Assembly (NCBI RefSeq): GCF_029277445.1
Contig: NZ_CP119568.1
Location: 453,501-517,500, forward strand
Reading direction: 5' to 3'
From: Pararhizobium qamdonense
GTDB taxonomy: Bacteria; Pseudomonadota; Alphaproteobacteria; Rhizobiales; Rhizobiaceae
DNA length: 64,000 nucleotides
Shown: positions 35,602-44,860 of the stretch, piece after piece
Position numbering within the stretch: the stretch's first letter is position 1
Layout of the letters: every line of letters starts with the position of its first letter
Notes under the pieces: generated by a model
What the model was told of the DNA's origin: nothing
The model's input: only the letters and a program-made list of their open reading frames with translations
The model's database searches: none
Made by a program: the position numbers and the translations under genes

Positions 35602-35659
35602 AGGGCTACAGTCCGAATTCTCTGAGACGATCGGCGGAAACTGGTAGGGCTAAAGTCCT
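35602..35659. promoter_or_regulatory. Recurring palindrome, copies 3 and 4, between divergent small genes
   Basis: AGGGCTACAGTCCG at 35602-35615, five bases upstream of the EcfG -35 box, and AGGGCTAAAGTCCT at 35646-35659. They lie between the DUF1236 gene (minus) and the 30-residue gene at 35751 (plus), so they could serve both. Confidence 0.5.
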
Positions 35660-35750
35660 GTAGCAACACAGTAAGAGTGGGTTGCACGCCATCTTGGGGA
35701 GCACCTTCTGGCGCGTTGGACTCACGCTGGATTGGACATAGGAGGCGACG

Positions 35751-35843
35751 ATGGACACGAGTTTGCATGAAGTTCGATGGTTTCTGATGCCGGTCATAGG
35801 CCTGATTTTTACGATGTTGGCAACCGGGCTGCTCGCAGGTTGA
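35751..35843 (+). CDS. Very small membrane protein (30 aa)
   Basis: Frame MDTSLHEVRWFLMPVIGLIF followed by TMLATGLLAG, one hydrophobic helix after a short polar start. GGAGG is placed ideally before the ATG. It is divergent from the DUF1236 gene and convergent with the response-regulator gene, ending 11 bases from its stop. Function unknown. Confidence 0.6.
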   Translation: MDTSLHEVRWFLMPVIGLIFTMLATGLLAG

Positions 35844-35854
35844 ACCGCAGCTCT

Positions 35855-36502
35855 TTAAACGAGAGTGCGATTGCGCAGAACCATCGCGGCTTCCGTTCTA
35901 TTGCTTGTCCCGAGCTTTGCGAAAATATGGGTCATATGCTGTTTGATGGTCTTCTCATGGACCCCAAGCCGGAGCGCTATCCGCTTGTTGCTAAGCCCTT
36001 CCGCAACTAGGTTCAGGACCTCGTGTTCTCGGCTCGTCAGCTCATTGATTGGATTGGGCTGCTTTGCCAAGGCGGCCGCCAATGACATGTCGGAGAGGAG
36101 CCGAGCTGACAGAGTCGGGGAAACATATGTCTCTCCCGCGGCGACCGATTTAATTATGTCCGCCAGCACCCGTGATCCGACGCCCTTCAAAACATAGGCC
36201 TTCGCCCCCTTGTCTAGGGCGCTCATGACGTCGTCGCTTGTTTCCGAGACTGTCAGCATCATTATCTTTTGATCGGAGTTGATTTCCAGGATAGGCAGGA
36301 TCGCATTCAGCCCACCGCCTGGCATTGAGATATCCATGAGCAGGATATCGGGCTTCAGGGTGGCGCAGATCTCAAGCGCGTCCTCCCTTGTTGAGCCTTC
36401 ACCAAGTATTTTGAAACCTTGGATGTCCGAAAGAATCCGCATGACGCCTTCACGGAAAAGCGGGTGATCGTCGATGACTGCGATTGTAATTTCTCCCATC
36501 AT
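35855..36502 (-). CDS. NarL/FixJ-family response regulator
   Basis: A 215-residue two-component regulator. The receiver domain shows the acidic pair D11-D12, phospho-acceptor D57 (ILLMDISMP) and the Lys of AYVLKG; the C-terminal LuxR helix-turn-helix is complete (ELTSREHEVLNLVAEGLSNK and the KTIKQHMTHIFAKL recognition region). Its start overlaps the stop of the histidine kinase gene by 4 bases, so it is the cognate partner. NarL-type proteins bind short inverted repeats as dimers, so the AGGRCTWWAGTCC sites scattered around this locus are plausible targets; this is inferred. Confidence 0.92.
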   Translation of the reverse strand: MMGEITIAVIDDHPLFREGVMRILSDIQGFKILGEGSTREDALEICATLKPDILLMDISMPGGGLNAILPILEINSDQKIMMLTVSETSDDVMSALDKGAKAYVLKGVGSRVLADIIKSVAAGETYVSPTLSARLLSDMSLAAALAKQPNPINELTSREHEVLNLVAEGLSNKRIALRLGVHEKTIKQHMTHIFAKLGTSNRTEAAMVLRNRTLV

Positions 36503-37899
36503 GAGGGCTCCATTTCATCTAGGTTTAAGGACATGCACAGCTCGGTTCCCCGTTCAGACGTCTTCAATTCAAATATTCCCCCAAGGCTTTCAACCCGTTC
36601 TCGCAGACCCGACAAGCCCAGGCTTGAATGCTTGATTTTAGTTGGGTCAAAACCCGGACCGCTATCGCCGACTGTAACCGAGACAATTCGACCGTCGTAG
36701 GTCTGGATGACATATTGCTCAGCGCCACCGCCGTGACGATACCCATTGTTGAGCGCCTCCTGCAAAAACCGAAACACGCAGATTTTCGTTGAGATCGGGA
36801 GTTGAGGAGACGCGGGTGATAGGGAAAGCTCGACCAGTGCGCCTGTTCGCTCAGTATGGGCTTTGAGGGCGCGTTCAACTACTTCCCGCAAATCGGCGCC
36901 TTCGATCCGCGGCAGGACGAGACCGCTGCAGATTGTGCGGATCTCCTGCATCGCGTCATCCAGACTGGATTTGATTGACGCGATCTCGCCATCTCGTACC
37001 TTACGCGAAGTTCGAGGATTGCTGATAGCCTCGCTGTCGACCTTCAGTGCGGCCAAGGCGACTAGCTGCGCCGGGCCATCGTGGAGTTCGGCTCCAAGGC
37101 GTCTGAGGTACCGTTCATTGAGCGCTGTTGTGCGCTGGCTTGCTCGCTGGAGCTTCGCGCTAAGCTCGCCGTTCTGCAATAGAAGTTCAGACAGTTCTCG
37201 AATTCGCTGCTTTAACGCTTTGTCTTGACTGTCTATCGTCCTACTGCCTTTAAAGACGAGAACCGATAGAATTGCGAAAAAGGACATCGTGAATGCCACA
37301 ACCGCGAGCCAGCTCTGTAGGCGGGCGTGGTTCAGACTGTGCTGAAGGTCGGTGGCGATTTCATAAAACTCGAGGACGCCGACGACTTCACCGGACCACG
37401 GCTGTAGGACCGGATTGTAAATTTCAAGCACCGGAAAGCCGCTATCACGAACAGTTTCACTGCCGACATCGTCGGAATGGTCGTACTTAGCAACCATCGT
37501 CCCAGATAGTGCCATTTGTAGCCCATCGCTGATCGGTAGTTTTCTTCCGATCAGAGCTTTTTCGTTTGAATAGAGAATGGTGCCGTCGGGGCGCCAAAGA
37601 CGAAACGACAACAGCCGTTTCCCCAGTGTTCCTTGGCCCAAAGTCTCGTCGAGTGCTCGTTGCACCGATTCGTTGAGATCGTCGTTGGTTTGCATGTCGG
37701 GTAGGAGGGGCGCAATGACACTGTCGACGTATAGAGCGGTCGCAGCCCCGGTATTCCTGGTGACTGCAGCTTCAATCAGACTGGTAACGAACGCTCCAAC
37801 TATGATCGTCGCCCCAAGCGACACCAAACCTCCGATGAGGAGAAACTGTTGGGCCAGACTGGGGGTATTCCAGCGGTAACGCTCCGCGAACAACCGCAT
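36499..37899 (-). CDS. Membrane sensor histidine kinase (HisKA_3 type)
   Basis: A 466-residue kinase partnered with the adjacent regulator. It has two membrane helices (about residues 19-41 and 212-234) flanking a periplasmic sensor domain of about 170 residues that contains PDGTILYSN, a short PAS- or cache-like element. The dimerisation domain carries the phospho-acceptor H273 (ELHDGPAQ), and the ATPase domain shows N (LQEALNNGYRHGG) and G boxes (VGDSGPGFD, LGLSGLRERVESLGG). The start at 37899 follows GGGAG; an upstream ATG at 37947 would add a basic 16-residue tail. Confidence 0.9.
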   Translation of the reverse strand: MRLFAERYRWNTPSLAQQFLLIGGLVSLGATIIVGAFVTSLIEAAVTRNTGAATALYVDSVIAPLLPDMQTNDDLNESVQRALDETLGQGTLGKRLLSFRLWRPDGTILYSNEKALIGRKLPISDGLQMALSGTMVAKYDHSDDVGSETVRDSGFPVLEIYNPVLQPWSGEVVGVLEFYEIATDLQHSLNHARLQSWLAVVAFTMSFFAILSVLVFKGSRTIDSQDKALKQRIRELSELLLQNGELSAKLQRASQRTTALNERYLRRLGAELHDGPAQLVALAALKVDSEAISNPRTSRKVRDGEIASIKSSLDDAMQEIRTICSGLVLPRIEGADLREVVERALKAHTERTGALVELSLSPASPQLPISTKICVFRFLQEALNNGYRHGGGAEQYVIQTYDGRIVSVTVGDSGPGFDPTKIKHSSLGLSGLRERVESLGGIFELKTSERGTELCMSLNLDEMEPS

Positions 37900-38107
37900 G
37901 ATCGATTCAGCTCCCAAACGCACTCTCTTATTCCGGCGCGCTATCAACCGTCAAAAATAAGGCGTCGAGGCTATTCGTCAATAATGCCGGACCGACAGAA
38001 AAAAATATACGTCGCAACGTCGAAGGGGGGAATTGCTGGCGAGGCTGCCTTCCTAAACTTGTGTACCGTTTCCGGGTCGCTCCAGAGAGACGATCTGAAC
38101 TTTTAGC

Positions 38108-38749
38108 ATGTTAAAGACGGTTGCATATCTTCCAGGTCATCGCTGTGAGCACACACCTTCGAGACTGCAACATCCGCTGACACTTTCGTGTCAGCGGGAC
38201 CGGGCGCACCGCGAGCTCGATCCCTGGACTAATGTCACCGCCCGCACACGGCCAAAGCCTGAGGCGCGCTGGTTGGATATCGGCCAATATACCTCGAATG
38301 GCAAGAAACCGGAGCAAGTCATGCTGATGAAAGCCGATCTATCCTGGTGCCTCGTCCTGGAGCGCATCCATCCAACGTCTCTCGATGGGGAGTTTACTGC
38401 GATCGAATTCGAACTGGCTTTTGCCATCAACATCCGGGCGGCCTTGCGACTGGTGAAGGTCTCGCCTGTTTGTCGCCGTTTTGCCGATATCGCGATAAGC
38501 AACGCGGTCACCTATAGCTGCTTACGCTACAGCGGAAGAAGCGCCAGGGTTCTGGCCGATGCGCAACGCCCAATCGACGAGGCGTTGTGGCGTTTCATAA
38601 CGGAGCTGGGAAGTTGTAAAGTCAAAGCGAAGGCCGACCCGGAACGCACCTCTATCTACTCGATCCCGATAACCGACCGCCGGCATGCCAAGCCTACGCT
38701 TCTGCGACGGGGAAGCCATATCGTCTCGCGCTCGGGCGAACAGTTCTAA
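38108..38749 (+). CDS. Doubtful open frame, hypothetical
   Basis: A 213-codon frame without recognised domains, with weak codon bias and no clear ribosome site. Internal starts such as 38322 (MLMKADLSWC) could begin a shorter real gene. It ends 4 bases before the stop of the decayed ABC exporter on the opposite strand. It could be decayed DNA. Confidence 0.25.
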   Translation: MLKTVAYLPGHRCEHTPSRLQHPLTLSCQRDRAHRELDPWTNVTARTRPKPEARWLDIGQYTSNGKKPEQVMLMKADLSWCLVLERIHPTSLDGEFTAIEFELAFAINIRAALRLVKVSPVCRRFADIAISNAVTYSCLRYSGRSARVLADAQRPIDEALWRFITELGSCKVKAKADPERTSIYSIPITDRRHAKPTLLRRGSHIVSRSGEQF

Positions 38750-38752
38750 AAC

Positions 38753-39900
38753 CTAAGGACGCTGGTCGCCCCGCGTGCTCGTCCGCTGATCCGTGCCCGT
38801 GAGCCATTCGGCGAAAGGAGCGGTGTTAGCTTCGCAGCCTTCATCGAGAATGAAGACGTCGTCGCAGAACGAGATCCTGCAATGGTGGTAGCTGATCACG
38901 ATGGCCGTGCGGCAGGCTACCCTTGATCTCATCGTGTCGATGATGGCTTCTTCCGACGGACCATCCGTGGCGTTTGTCGCTTCGTCAATACGATCTCGGG
39001 ATCCCGAACCAGGCTCTTGTAAACATTATCCGCTTGCGCTGACCGGCCGATAGAGCGGCCCCACGGTACCCGACAATCGTTTCGCTCTCTTGCGGCGGTT
39101 CTTTCGATAAATTCCTGCGCTCGCAAGGCCGGCAGCACGCTTTGCATCCCGAATCGAAGCGCTTTCACCATAGGTGATCTTTTCCAGAATGGTTCGATCC
39201 ACCAGTTCAAGATCCTGTCTGGCAAGGGCAGTCTGGCGCCGCCACTCCTTGGGGTCGATTCTGTCCAGCGGTATCCGTCAACGAGAATATGTTCCTGATC
39301 GGGCTCAACAGCCGACACAGAAGTTTGACGATCATCGTTTTCCCCGTACCTGATCGACTGATGATCGCAGTCGATCAATCCGGACGGATGTCAAATGTGG
39401 CGGCGTGCAGCACCACCGGCTGTTCACTGAGCAGGGATATTTGAACGTCGCACCGTCAAATTTGATCTGCTGTGTAAGTCCCGGGCCGACTCTTGGCCTG
39501 CCGGCGGCGGCGGCTTGTCGGAGGGATCCAACAGCCATTGGACTCTTTTCCAAAGAGCCGCTCCAACCATGCATTTGGCTCCATGCCAGCTGCATGGCAC
39601 GCACGTGCGGCTGCCACCGGTAGAGCAGGACGACGAAAGCGATGACCGAAAAGCTCACCTCCAACAACCATCACGACCGCGGCCAGAAGGAGAGCCGAGC
39701 GCAGCAGCGTAAAAATGTGCGTATAGCACTACCGTGACGGTAATGGTCCGAACCCCATCCAACTGCCGGTCCCGTGTATTCAGCATAGACACCCCTCGGC
39801 GATCAGCTTCTATCAGACGCTCTCCTCGACAGTGCCCACCCGCCAGTGCTGTTCTGGCCGCCCATTGCATTTTCCGTCTTCTGTGTCGTGGTGACATGTA
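38753..39900 (-). pseudogene. Decayed ABC exporter (membrane plus ATPase domain), multiple frameshifts
   Basis: Read across frames on the minus strand, pieces of one exporter appear in order: a membrane-domain part with LNTRDRQLDGVRTITVTVVL, an IKFDGATFKYP strand, a Walker A region (GKTMIVKLLCRLLSP), LARQDLELVDRTILEKITYG, a signature LSAGQRKR, and DEATNATDGPSEEAI with TAIVISYHH. The frame breaks at least three times and the 5' end is missing. The intact ancestor would be a 6-helix ABC exporter of the type linked to peptide or protein export in rhizobia. It cannot make a working product. Confidence 0.75.
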
Positions 39901-39987
39901 GAGCGTTGAGGCGGGCCCTGAGACCGTCGGGCGAATTCGGCCGAACTTTGTCCTAAGCAGCTTGATCAGCGTCTGGTCACATTAGTT

Positions 39988-40659
39988 TTAGTTCCCAGTA
40001 TTCGGTTCGGCATAGGGCGCCGGCTCCGGAAGTGTGTTGCGGATTTGATCGATCTTGCCAAACTCGGGTCCGACACCGAGGATATCCTTGGCCCTATACA
40101 GAGTGTAGTCGGTTACAACACCGTCTTTCGTGAAGGTGGCAAGCGCGTCGCGCAATGCCTCGTCGCTCAAGGCCGGATCAGTCGGAACAACGTCGGTGCC
40201 ATTCTCGGCTTCAAACTCCGCATAGGCGATTGCATAGGCTGAAACGGCCGACATGCGAGGATCATTCGAATTCAGATATGCGTGATAGTTGCGGTTGAGC
40301 GAGTTTATTCCGGCAGTCTTGGAGTGGGCTGCATTCACGTTGACCGTATTCACCGATTTTTCCGCCTCGATTGCTTTGTCGGATTTCTTTCCGAATGTGA
40401 AAAACGACTTAAGCGTCGGAGTGCGGTCGGTGCGGTCGGCCTTTCCTTGTTTTTCTGAGCGGGTGTCACCCGATTTACCGTGGTCGGAGCTTGCGCTACT
40501 GCCGCGCCCTCCACCGTTGCCGTTGCCACGTCCGCCTCCGCCGCCGGTACCATCTTTTGCGTAGGCTACGCCTGTGCCGCCAAATGTAGCGACTGCGGCT
40601 GGGGCCAGCGCGATGGTCAAAGCGACGACGCTACGGCCGATTATTTTCGTGATAGACAT
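39988..40659 (-). CDS. Exported Gly/Asn-rich protein with charged core
   Basis: A 223-residue protein. The start after GGAGAG gives a Sec signal (VVALTIALAPAAVATFGGTGVAYA) and a low-complexity GGGGGRGNGNGGG segment, followed by a Lys/Arg/Asp-rich linker and a C-terminal domain (about residues 90-215) that includes INSLNRNYHAYLNSNDPRMSAVSAY. The layout parallels the protein at 34014. No function is known. A copy of the recurring palindrome lies about 115 bases upstream. Confidence 0.75.
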   Translation of the reverse strand: MSITKIIGRSVVALTIALAPAAVATFGGTGVAYAKDGTGGGGGRGNGNGGGRGSSASSDHGKSGDTRSEKQGKADRTDRTPTLKSFFTFGKKSDKAIEAEKSVNTVNVNAAHSKTAGINSLNRNYHAYLNSNDPRMSAVSAYAIAYAEFEAENGTDVVPTDPALSDEALRDALATFTKDGVVTDYTLYRAKDILGVGPEFGKIDQIRNTLPEPAPYAEPNTGN

Positions 40660-40774
40660 AAGTCTCTCCATTCAGGTTTCGCGAACCATTCTGTAAGGAC
40701 GGGACACCTTCACCGGGAGACTAGTTGGTGCGGGGGATTGCTTCTACCGGCCCCAGACCATTACTGTTGTGTCT

Positions 40775-40788
40775 AGGGCTTAGGTCTG
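40775..40788. promoter_or_regulatory. Recurring palindrome, copy 5 (AGGGCTTAGGTCTG)
   Basis: Located about 115 bases before the Gly/Asn-rich exported protein gene. It is a weaker match, with arms AGGGCT and GGTCT. Confidence 0.4.
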
Positions 40789-41238
40789 GTCGATTTTCCG
40801 CGAAAGGTCCGACGCATTCAAAGGAAAATGCCGGCCGCTGATCATCCACCGGGCACCGGTGCTTTCGATGCGCACCCGGAAGAGATCGTCCCGTATATGT
40901 CCTCCTCGCATCGCCACGATGTTTCGGCTATGTCACCGGCGAATTGGTACGAGTCATCGACGGTTACTGAACGTCATCGCCTACCATTATCAAGATGGTC
41001 TGATACAGCTATTCCTTGGCATGGCGTGTCTGAGCATCATCGCACCCGGTCGCAACATCAATAGGAGAGGCCTCCCAGCAACCGGCAAAGGCGATGTTGC
41101 CGCGTCAGCAACCGGGCTAGGGCGGTTAGGGATTTCCCGCTGATGCTACCTCGTAACTACATGCTGAAGAATACTTCGCGATTAGCTTTGTTTACCCATC
41201 AGCGAAGCTGATGGCCAGTGGGGGTCGAGGGTGTCTCA

Positions 41239-41345
41239 TCCTAGGCCATGGTGCGGACCAGCGGCGTCGGGCGACGGATGGTCTACCGACGGCTCTGGAG
41301 TTTGGCCTTCGTGTCCGGACCTTGAGGAAGCGCTGCTATAAACTT
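41239..41345 (-). pseudogene. Remnant of an OmpA-family C-terminus
   Basis: Minus-strand reading gives QSRR, stop, TIRRPTPLVRTMA, clearly related to the last residues of the intact OmpA-family protein at 42593 (VTVRRVTPLVRPVAQN). The DNA shares CGGACCTTGAGGAAGCGCT (41316-41334) exactly with that gene. Frame breaks make it non-functional. The rest of the 40789-41646 gap holds no supported gene. Confidence 0.6.
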
Positions 41346-41646
41346 GGTTTTTCTCGCCGGGGTGAAGGCGGCGATCCCCGCTACATGCGTTGACGCTGTC
41401 AGCATCGATCGCGGAAATATCGTCGCAGACTTAAATTCACCGAAGTGTACCGACGGCTCCAGTCGAGTTCAGGCGGGCTCGATGTCTGCAGGACCGGCGC
41501 CAACAGGGGTTCTATTTTTCGGTGAACGGCGCCCGCCGTCTTCCGATCGAACGCCCCCCAATCGTTCGCTAGTTTAAGCGGCACTTTAGCCGAGAAATCG
41601 TAGTGAGCAGACACGGCCGTCACACACGCGGACAAGAGGCCCGCCT

Positions 41647-41895
41647 TCAGTTCCGCCGGAGAATGCCGGCTTCACGCGCAGCGAATTCAAATGCAGCTCG
41701 AGCTTCGGCGTTCGTGTTTGTTCCCGCCAGAGCACCCAAGCACGCCCGCTTGGCATTGGCATGGCTAGCTCCTTTGCCTTCTGGCCACTGCGACAACAAG
41801 TAGGCGAGTGCCTCGCGCGGATTCCGAATAACGTCAAAATGATCCACGCACTCCTTTTTTACCTCGACGTTTGCGTCCCAAATCGTTGTGTTCAT
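41647..41895 (-). CDS. DUF982 domain protein
   Basis: An 82-residue cytoplasmic protein matching the rhizobial DUF982 pattern: DVIRNPREALAYLLSQWPEGKG, then KRACLGALAGT and EARAAFEFAAREAGIL. DUF982 genes are numerous in Rhizobium and Sinorhizobium, especially on plasmids; their function is unknown. Confidence 0.8.
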   Translation of the reverse strand: MNTTIWDANVEVKKECVDHFDVIRNPREALAYLLSQWPEGKGASHANAKRACLGALAGTNTNAEARAAFEFAAREAGILRRN

Positions 41896-42096
41896 AAAAC
41901 ACTCCTGTGGCGAGTTACTTCAAGCATGTTTGGCTCGGCGTCTCACGAGGCTCGTAAAGCGTGTTTCGTCGTCGCCTTGACGGCTAATTTCGGAATCTGC
42001 GGACAACATACATTTCATGGACAAAACTACTCGGTAGTCGCTTCGAGACTGCCAGCTTTCTGGATTGACTCTAGGTCTACGATGCGAACCTCGCTT

Positions 42097-42432
42097 TCAG
42101 GTTAGAGGGAGATCTTGCTGACGCCTCAAGGCAGGTTTGCGGAGATGGTAACCCGATAATTGACGACCCGGTGGAAGGGTCGAAGGTTCGATTTGGTCAT
42201 CATAGTATGGCTGGGGCGCCAGGTTCAGTGGATCTTCCGGATCAAGACCTCCGGCAAAGCCGAGACGCAATCTCATAAGTACTTCTTGCATGGCCTGCAC
42301 CGTCTCGACCGACTCCCACCCCTGTCTTGTCGCTTCGGCGATGATCTCCTGCACAATGCCTTCTATGCAGTCTTGACATTGCAGGTCACGATCAGGATGG
42401 TTTTCGCGTAGGTTCGGGGCTTCGATATGCAT
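42097..42432 (-). CDS. Hypothetical protein related to the small protein at 30960
   Basis: A 111-residue protein with AAGGAAG before the ATG. Its N-terminal part (CQDCIEGIVQEIIAEATRQGWESVETVQAMQEVLMRLR) parallels the 62-residue protein at 30960, with an added CxxC-like pair and a Pro-rich C-terminal tail. Function unknown. Confidence 0.6.
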   Translation of the reverse strand: MHIEAPNLRENHPDRDLQCQDCIEGIVQEIIAEATRQGWESVETVQAMQEVLMRLRLGFAGGLDPEDPLNLAPQPYYDDQIEPSTLPPGRQLSGYHLRKPALRRQQDLPLT

Positions 42433-42592
42433 GTGTTCTTCCTTGAATTCTGAGGGGAATTACGGTTGCCTTGCCGACTGGTTAAAATACGTTTGGTGAA
42501 CGGTGCCTGTCCCGCAGCGCAGGTATCGGACACCGCGCTGCCCATCCACCGCAGGGAATGTTTCGCGGGTGTGTCCGGTTGAAATGCCTTCC

Positions 42593-44566
42593 CTAATTCT
42601 GGGCTACGGGACGCACAAGCGGCGTGACGCGACGGACAGTCACCCGGCGGTTCTGTTGTTCGGCTTCCTCTGTGCGGACCTTGAGGAAGCGCTCGCCATA
42701 ACCTTGCGTCACCAGGTTTTCAGCCGGGATGTCGTAGACTTCGGTCAGCAGAGAAGCGACCGATTCAGCACGTTCGTCCGAGAGTACGAGGTTCGGCTCG
42801 TTGCCACCGACCGCATCGGTATGACCTTCGATGAAAAAGGTTTCTCCGGGGTCTTTCTTGATCACCTGCAGCATCGCGTCTGCAACTTTCCGCAGGGTAT
42901 TCGCCTGCGACATCGGCACTTCCGCGCTGCCCGTGGCAAAGGTGATTATATCGAGATCGATACGACGCACTTTATCACGGATACGAGCGGAGTTCCTCAC
43001 CTCGTCGATTGAGTAAGTGCGCTCGACTTGTTCCACCGGCGGCTCCGCAAGGAAGTCATAGTAGTCACGATCTGGCTCGCTCGACGTGTCGATGATGTAG
43101 TCGCGAACCGGCACGCGCAGGCGCATCGGGGGCAGGTCCTGGCCGACATCGTAAAGTGGCGGACGTGGATCGTTGTCGGTCTCGGCCGCATAGATCATCA
43201 AATATTCGCGCCCGTCCTGGGCGATGCGCGTACGCTGAATGATATCGCCGTAGCGATTATAGATCGTCACGATGCGAATACCGTTCGGCCGTTGGATGAC
43301 CTCGCGGGACCGCCCGCCTGAGAGTTCTTCATAATAGGTTTCGCGGGCGTTGAGGCGCAGGCGCGGACGGTCGTCGCCCCGCACGATGAGCTGGTTGTCA
43401 AAATCGAGAACCAACCTGTTGTCGCGGCTGTCGTCAATCCGCGGCCGACGGCCGTCGTTGCCGGTAAAAGCATCAATCAAGTCTTTGGCGTTGAATTCGG
43501 GAACGCCATCGACACGGCGACCTTGTTCCTTGATGTTTGCGTCCAATTTCTCGCGGCTTGGACTACGTTCGTTGAGGCTCGACTGAGCTTCCTCATCCGA
43601 TTTCGGAACCTCCACATTCTCTTCTTTGGCGCGGGCACGCTCACGCTGCTTGCGGCGCGTTTCGCGGGCATCGCCGTCGGCGTTGTCGGCATCCTTGTCG
43701 CTGTCCAGAACGGCGGCACCGTTGTCGACGGGCAGCGCAATCGTATCGTTGGAAGCTGCGGGATCGCGGGCAACTTTCTGATTTTCTCCATTGCTGCGCG
43801 TATCTACGATGTCCGGGATAGCCTTGGGTCGAGTCTCACTCGCATCGGCGTCAATTGCCGGGCGCAGATCGCCTTCAGCCACCGGCTGCTGTCCGTCTTC
43901 TTGTTTGGCCGGGGCTTTCTGCTGGGCGCGAATACGTCGATTTTCTTGGGCAGTCTTCTGAGCAGCCTCATTCTCACTGGAAGGCTGAGCATCCTTCTGT
44001 TGCTGGCCTTCTGCATCCTGGCGCTTCTGGCGTTCGGGACGTGCCGTCGCCCGTTCCTTTGCAGTCTCGGCCGCCTCGTCATCGGGGGCGGGCCGGGGTT
44101 CCTCCTGCTGTTGCTGGTCGGCATTTTGAGACTTCTCGCGTTTAGCACGCGCCTTGGCCTTCTTATCAGCTGCCTTGCCTACGTCGTTCTCGCCGGAGGA
44201 CTGGATTTCTTCCTGCTGTTGCTGTTCCGCCCGCTGGCGCTTGTTCCGCTCGGCACGACTCGGTTGTTCTTCTTTAGGCGGCTGTGCTTCCTGCTGCTGC
44301 TCGGGCCGCTGGCGCTTTTTGGGCTCAGCGCGGCTCGGCTCAACGTCCTCGGCAGCCGGCTCCTCTTGGGAATGTTCGGCACCTTGCTTGCGCTTCTTGC
44401 GCGATGGTTCCTCCGGTGCCTGTTGGCCGCCGTCCTTTGAGATGCCGCCTTCCTGCGCGACCTCAAACGGCTTCATCAGGCTGTCTGCTAGAGCAGGCTC
44501 GACCGCGACAACCATCGTCAGCAGCGGAAATGCGACGGTCGCAAAAAGTCTGGATCGAATGGTCAT
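42593..44566 (-). CDS. OmpA-family protein with long charged, repetitive N-terminal region
   Basis: A 657-residue envelope protein. The start after AAGGAATATA gives a Sec signal (LFATVAFPLLTMVVAVEPALA). Residues about 35-330 are extremely rich in Lys, Arg, Glu and Gln with recurring RAERNKRQRAEQQQQEE-like units, likely an extended or coiled region. The C-terminal 120 residues form an OmpA-type peptidoglycan-binding domain (ITFATGSAEVP, FFIEGHTDAVG, LSDERAESVASLL, YGERFLKV). It probably links outer membrane to wall. A C10 tract precedes the gene, and a remnant of the same C-terminus lies 1.3 kb downstream. Confidence 0.85.
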   Translation of the reverse strand: MTIRSRLFATVAFPLLTMVVAVEPALADSLMKPFEVAQEGGISKDGGQQAPEEPSRKKRKQGAEHSQEEPAAEDVEPSRAEPKKRQRPEQQQEAQPPKEEQPSRAERNKRQRAEQQQQEEIQSSGENDVGKAADKKAKARAKREKSQNADQQQQEEPRPAPDDEAAETAKERATARPERQKRQDAEGQQQKDAQPSSENEAAQKTAQENRRIRAQQKAPAKQEDGQQPVAEGDLRPAIDADASETRPKAIPDIVDTRSNGENQKVARDPAASNDTIALPVDNGAAVLDSDKDADNADGDARETRRKQRERARAKEENVEVPKSDEEAQSSLNERSPSREKLDANIKEQGRRVDGVPEFNAKDLIDAFTGNDGRRPRIDDSRDNRLVLDFDNQLIVRGDDRPRLRLNARETYYEELSGGRSREVIQRPNGIRIVTIYNRYGDIIQRTRIAQDGREYLMIYAAETDNDPRPPLYDVGQDLPPMRLRVPVRDYIIDTSSEPDRDYYDFLAEPPVEQVERTYSIDEVRNSARIRDKVRRIDLDIITFATGSAEVPMSQANTLRKVADAMLQVIKKDPGETFFIEGHTDAVGGNEPNLVLSDERAESVASLLTEVYDIPAENLVTQGYGERFLKVRTEEAEQQNRRVTVRRVTPLVRPVAQN

Positions 44567-44639
44567 TATATTCCTTCTTCGGGGTTTGGGTAAACCGCAG
44601 GCCCTCAGCCCTCTTGGTTGGTGATGCTTGATAGAGTCT

Positions 44640-44649
44640 CCCCCCCCCC
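44640..44649. repeat. Poly-C tract upstream of OmpA-family gene
   Basis: A run of about ten C residues on the plus strand (G on the coding strand), 74 bases before the OmpA-family start codon, in its presumed promoter or leader. Confidence 0.7.
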
Positions 44650-44860
44650 GCAACTGCGTTTCCAACGCTCGCGATTAGTCTCGTGGTGACGTGAAACACG
44701 CAGGTGTGTCGATAACCGCGCGCCGAGTTTGAGGCTAAATGTCGGAGAAGACGATGACCGAATAACGCGTCAGCAGCACGGGGTCCGGGATGTCTTTGTT
44801 ACGCATTCCACGGCCGGAATCTATCCCCGGCCGTTCCTCATGTTTTGCGATTGATGCTGT

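Noticed and set aside
43523..44440. 305-codon hydrophobic plus-strand frame within the OmpA gene
   Set aside because: Leu/Phe-rich only because it is antisense to Lys/Glu/Gln codons; it would look like a membrane protein but has no ribosome site or conserved pattern.
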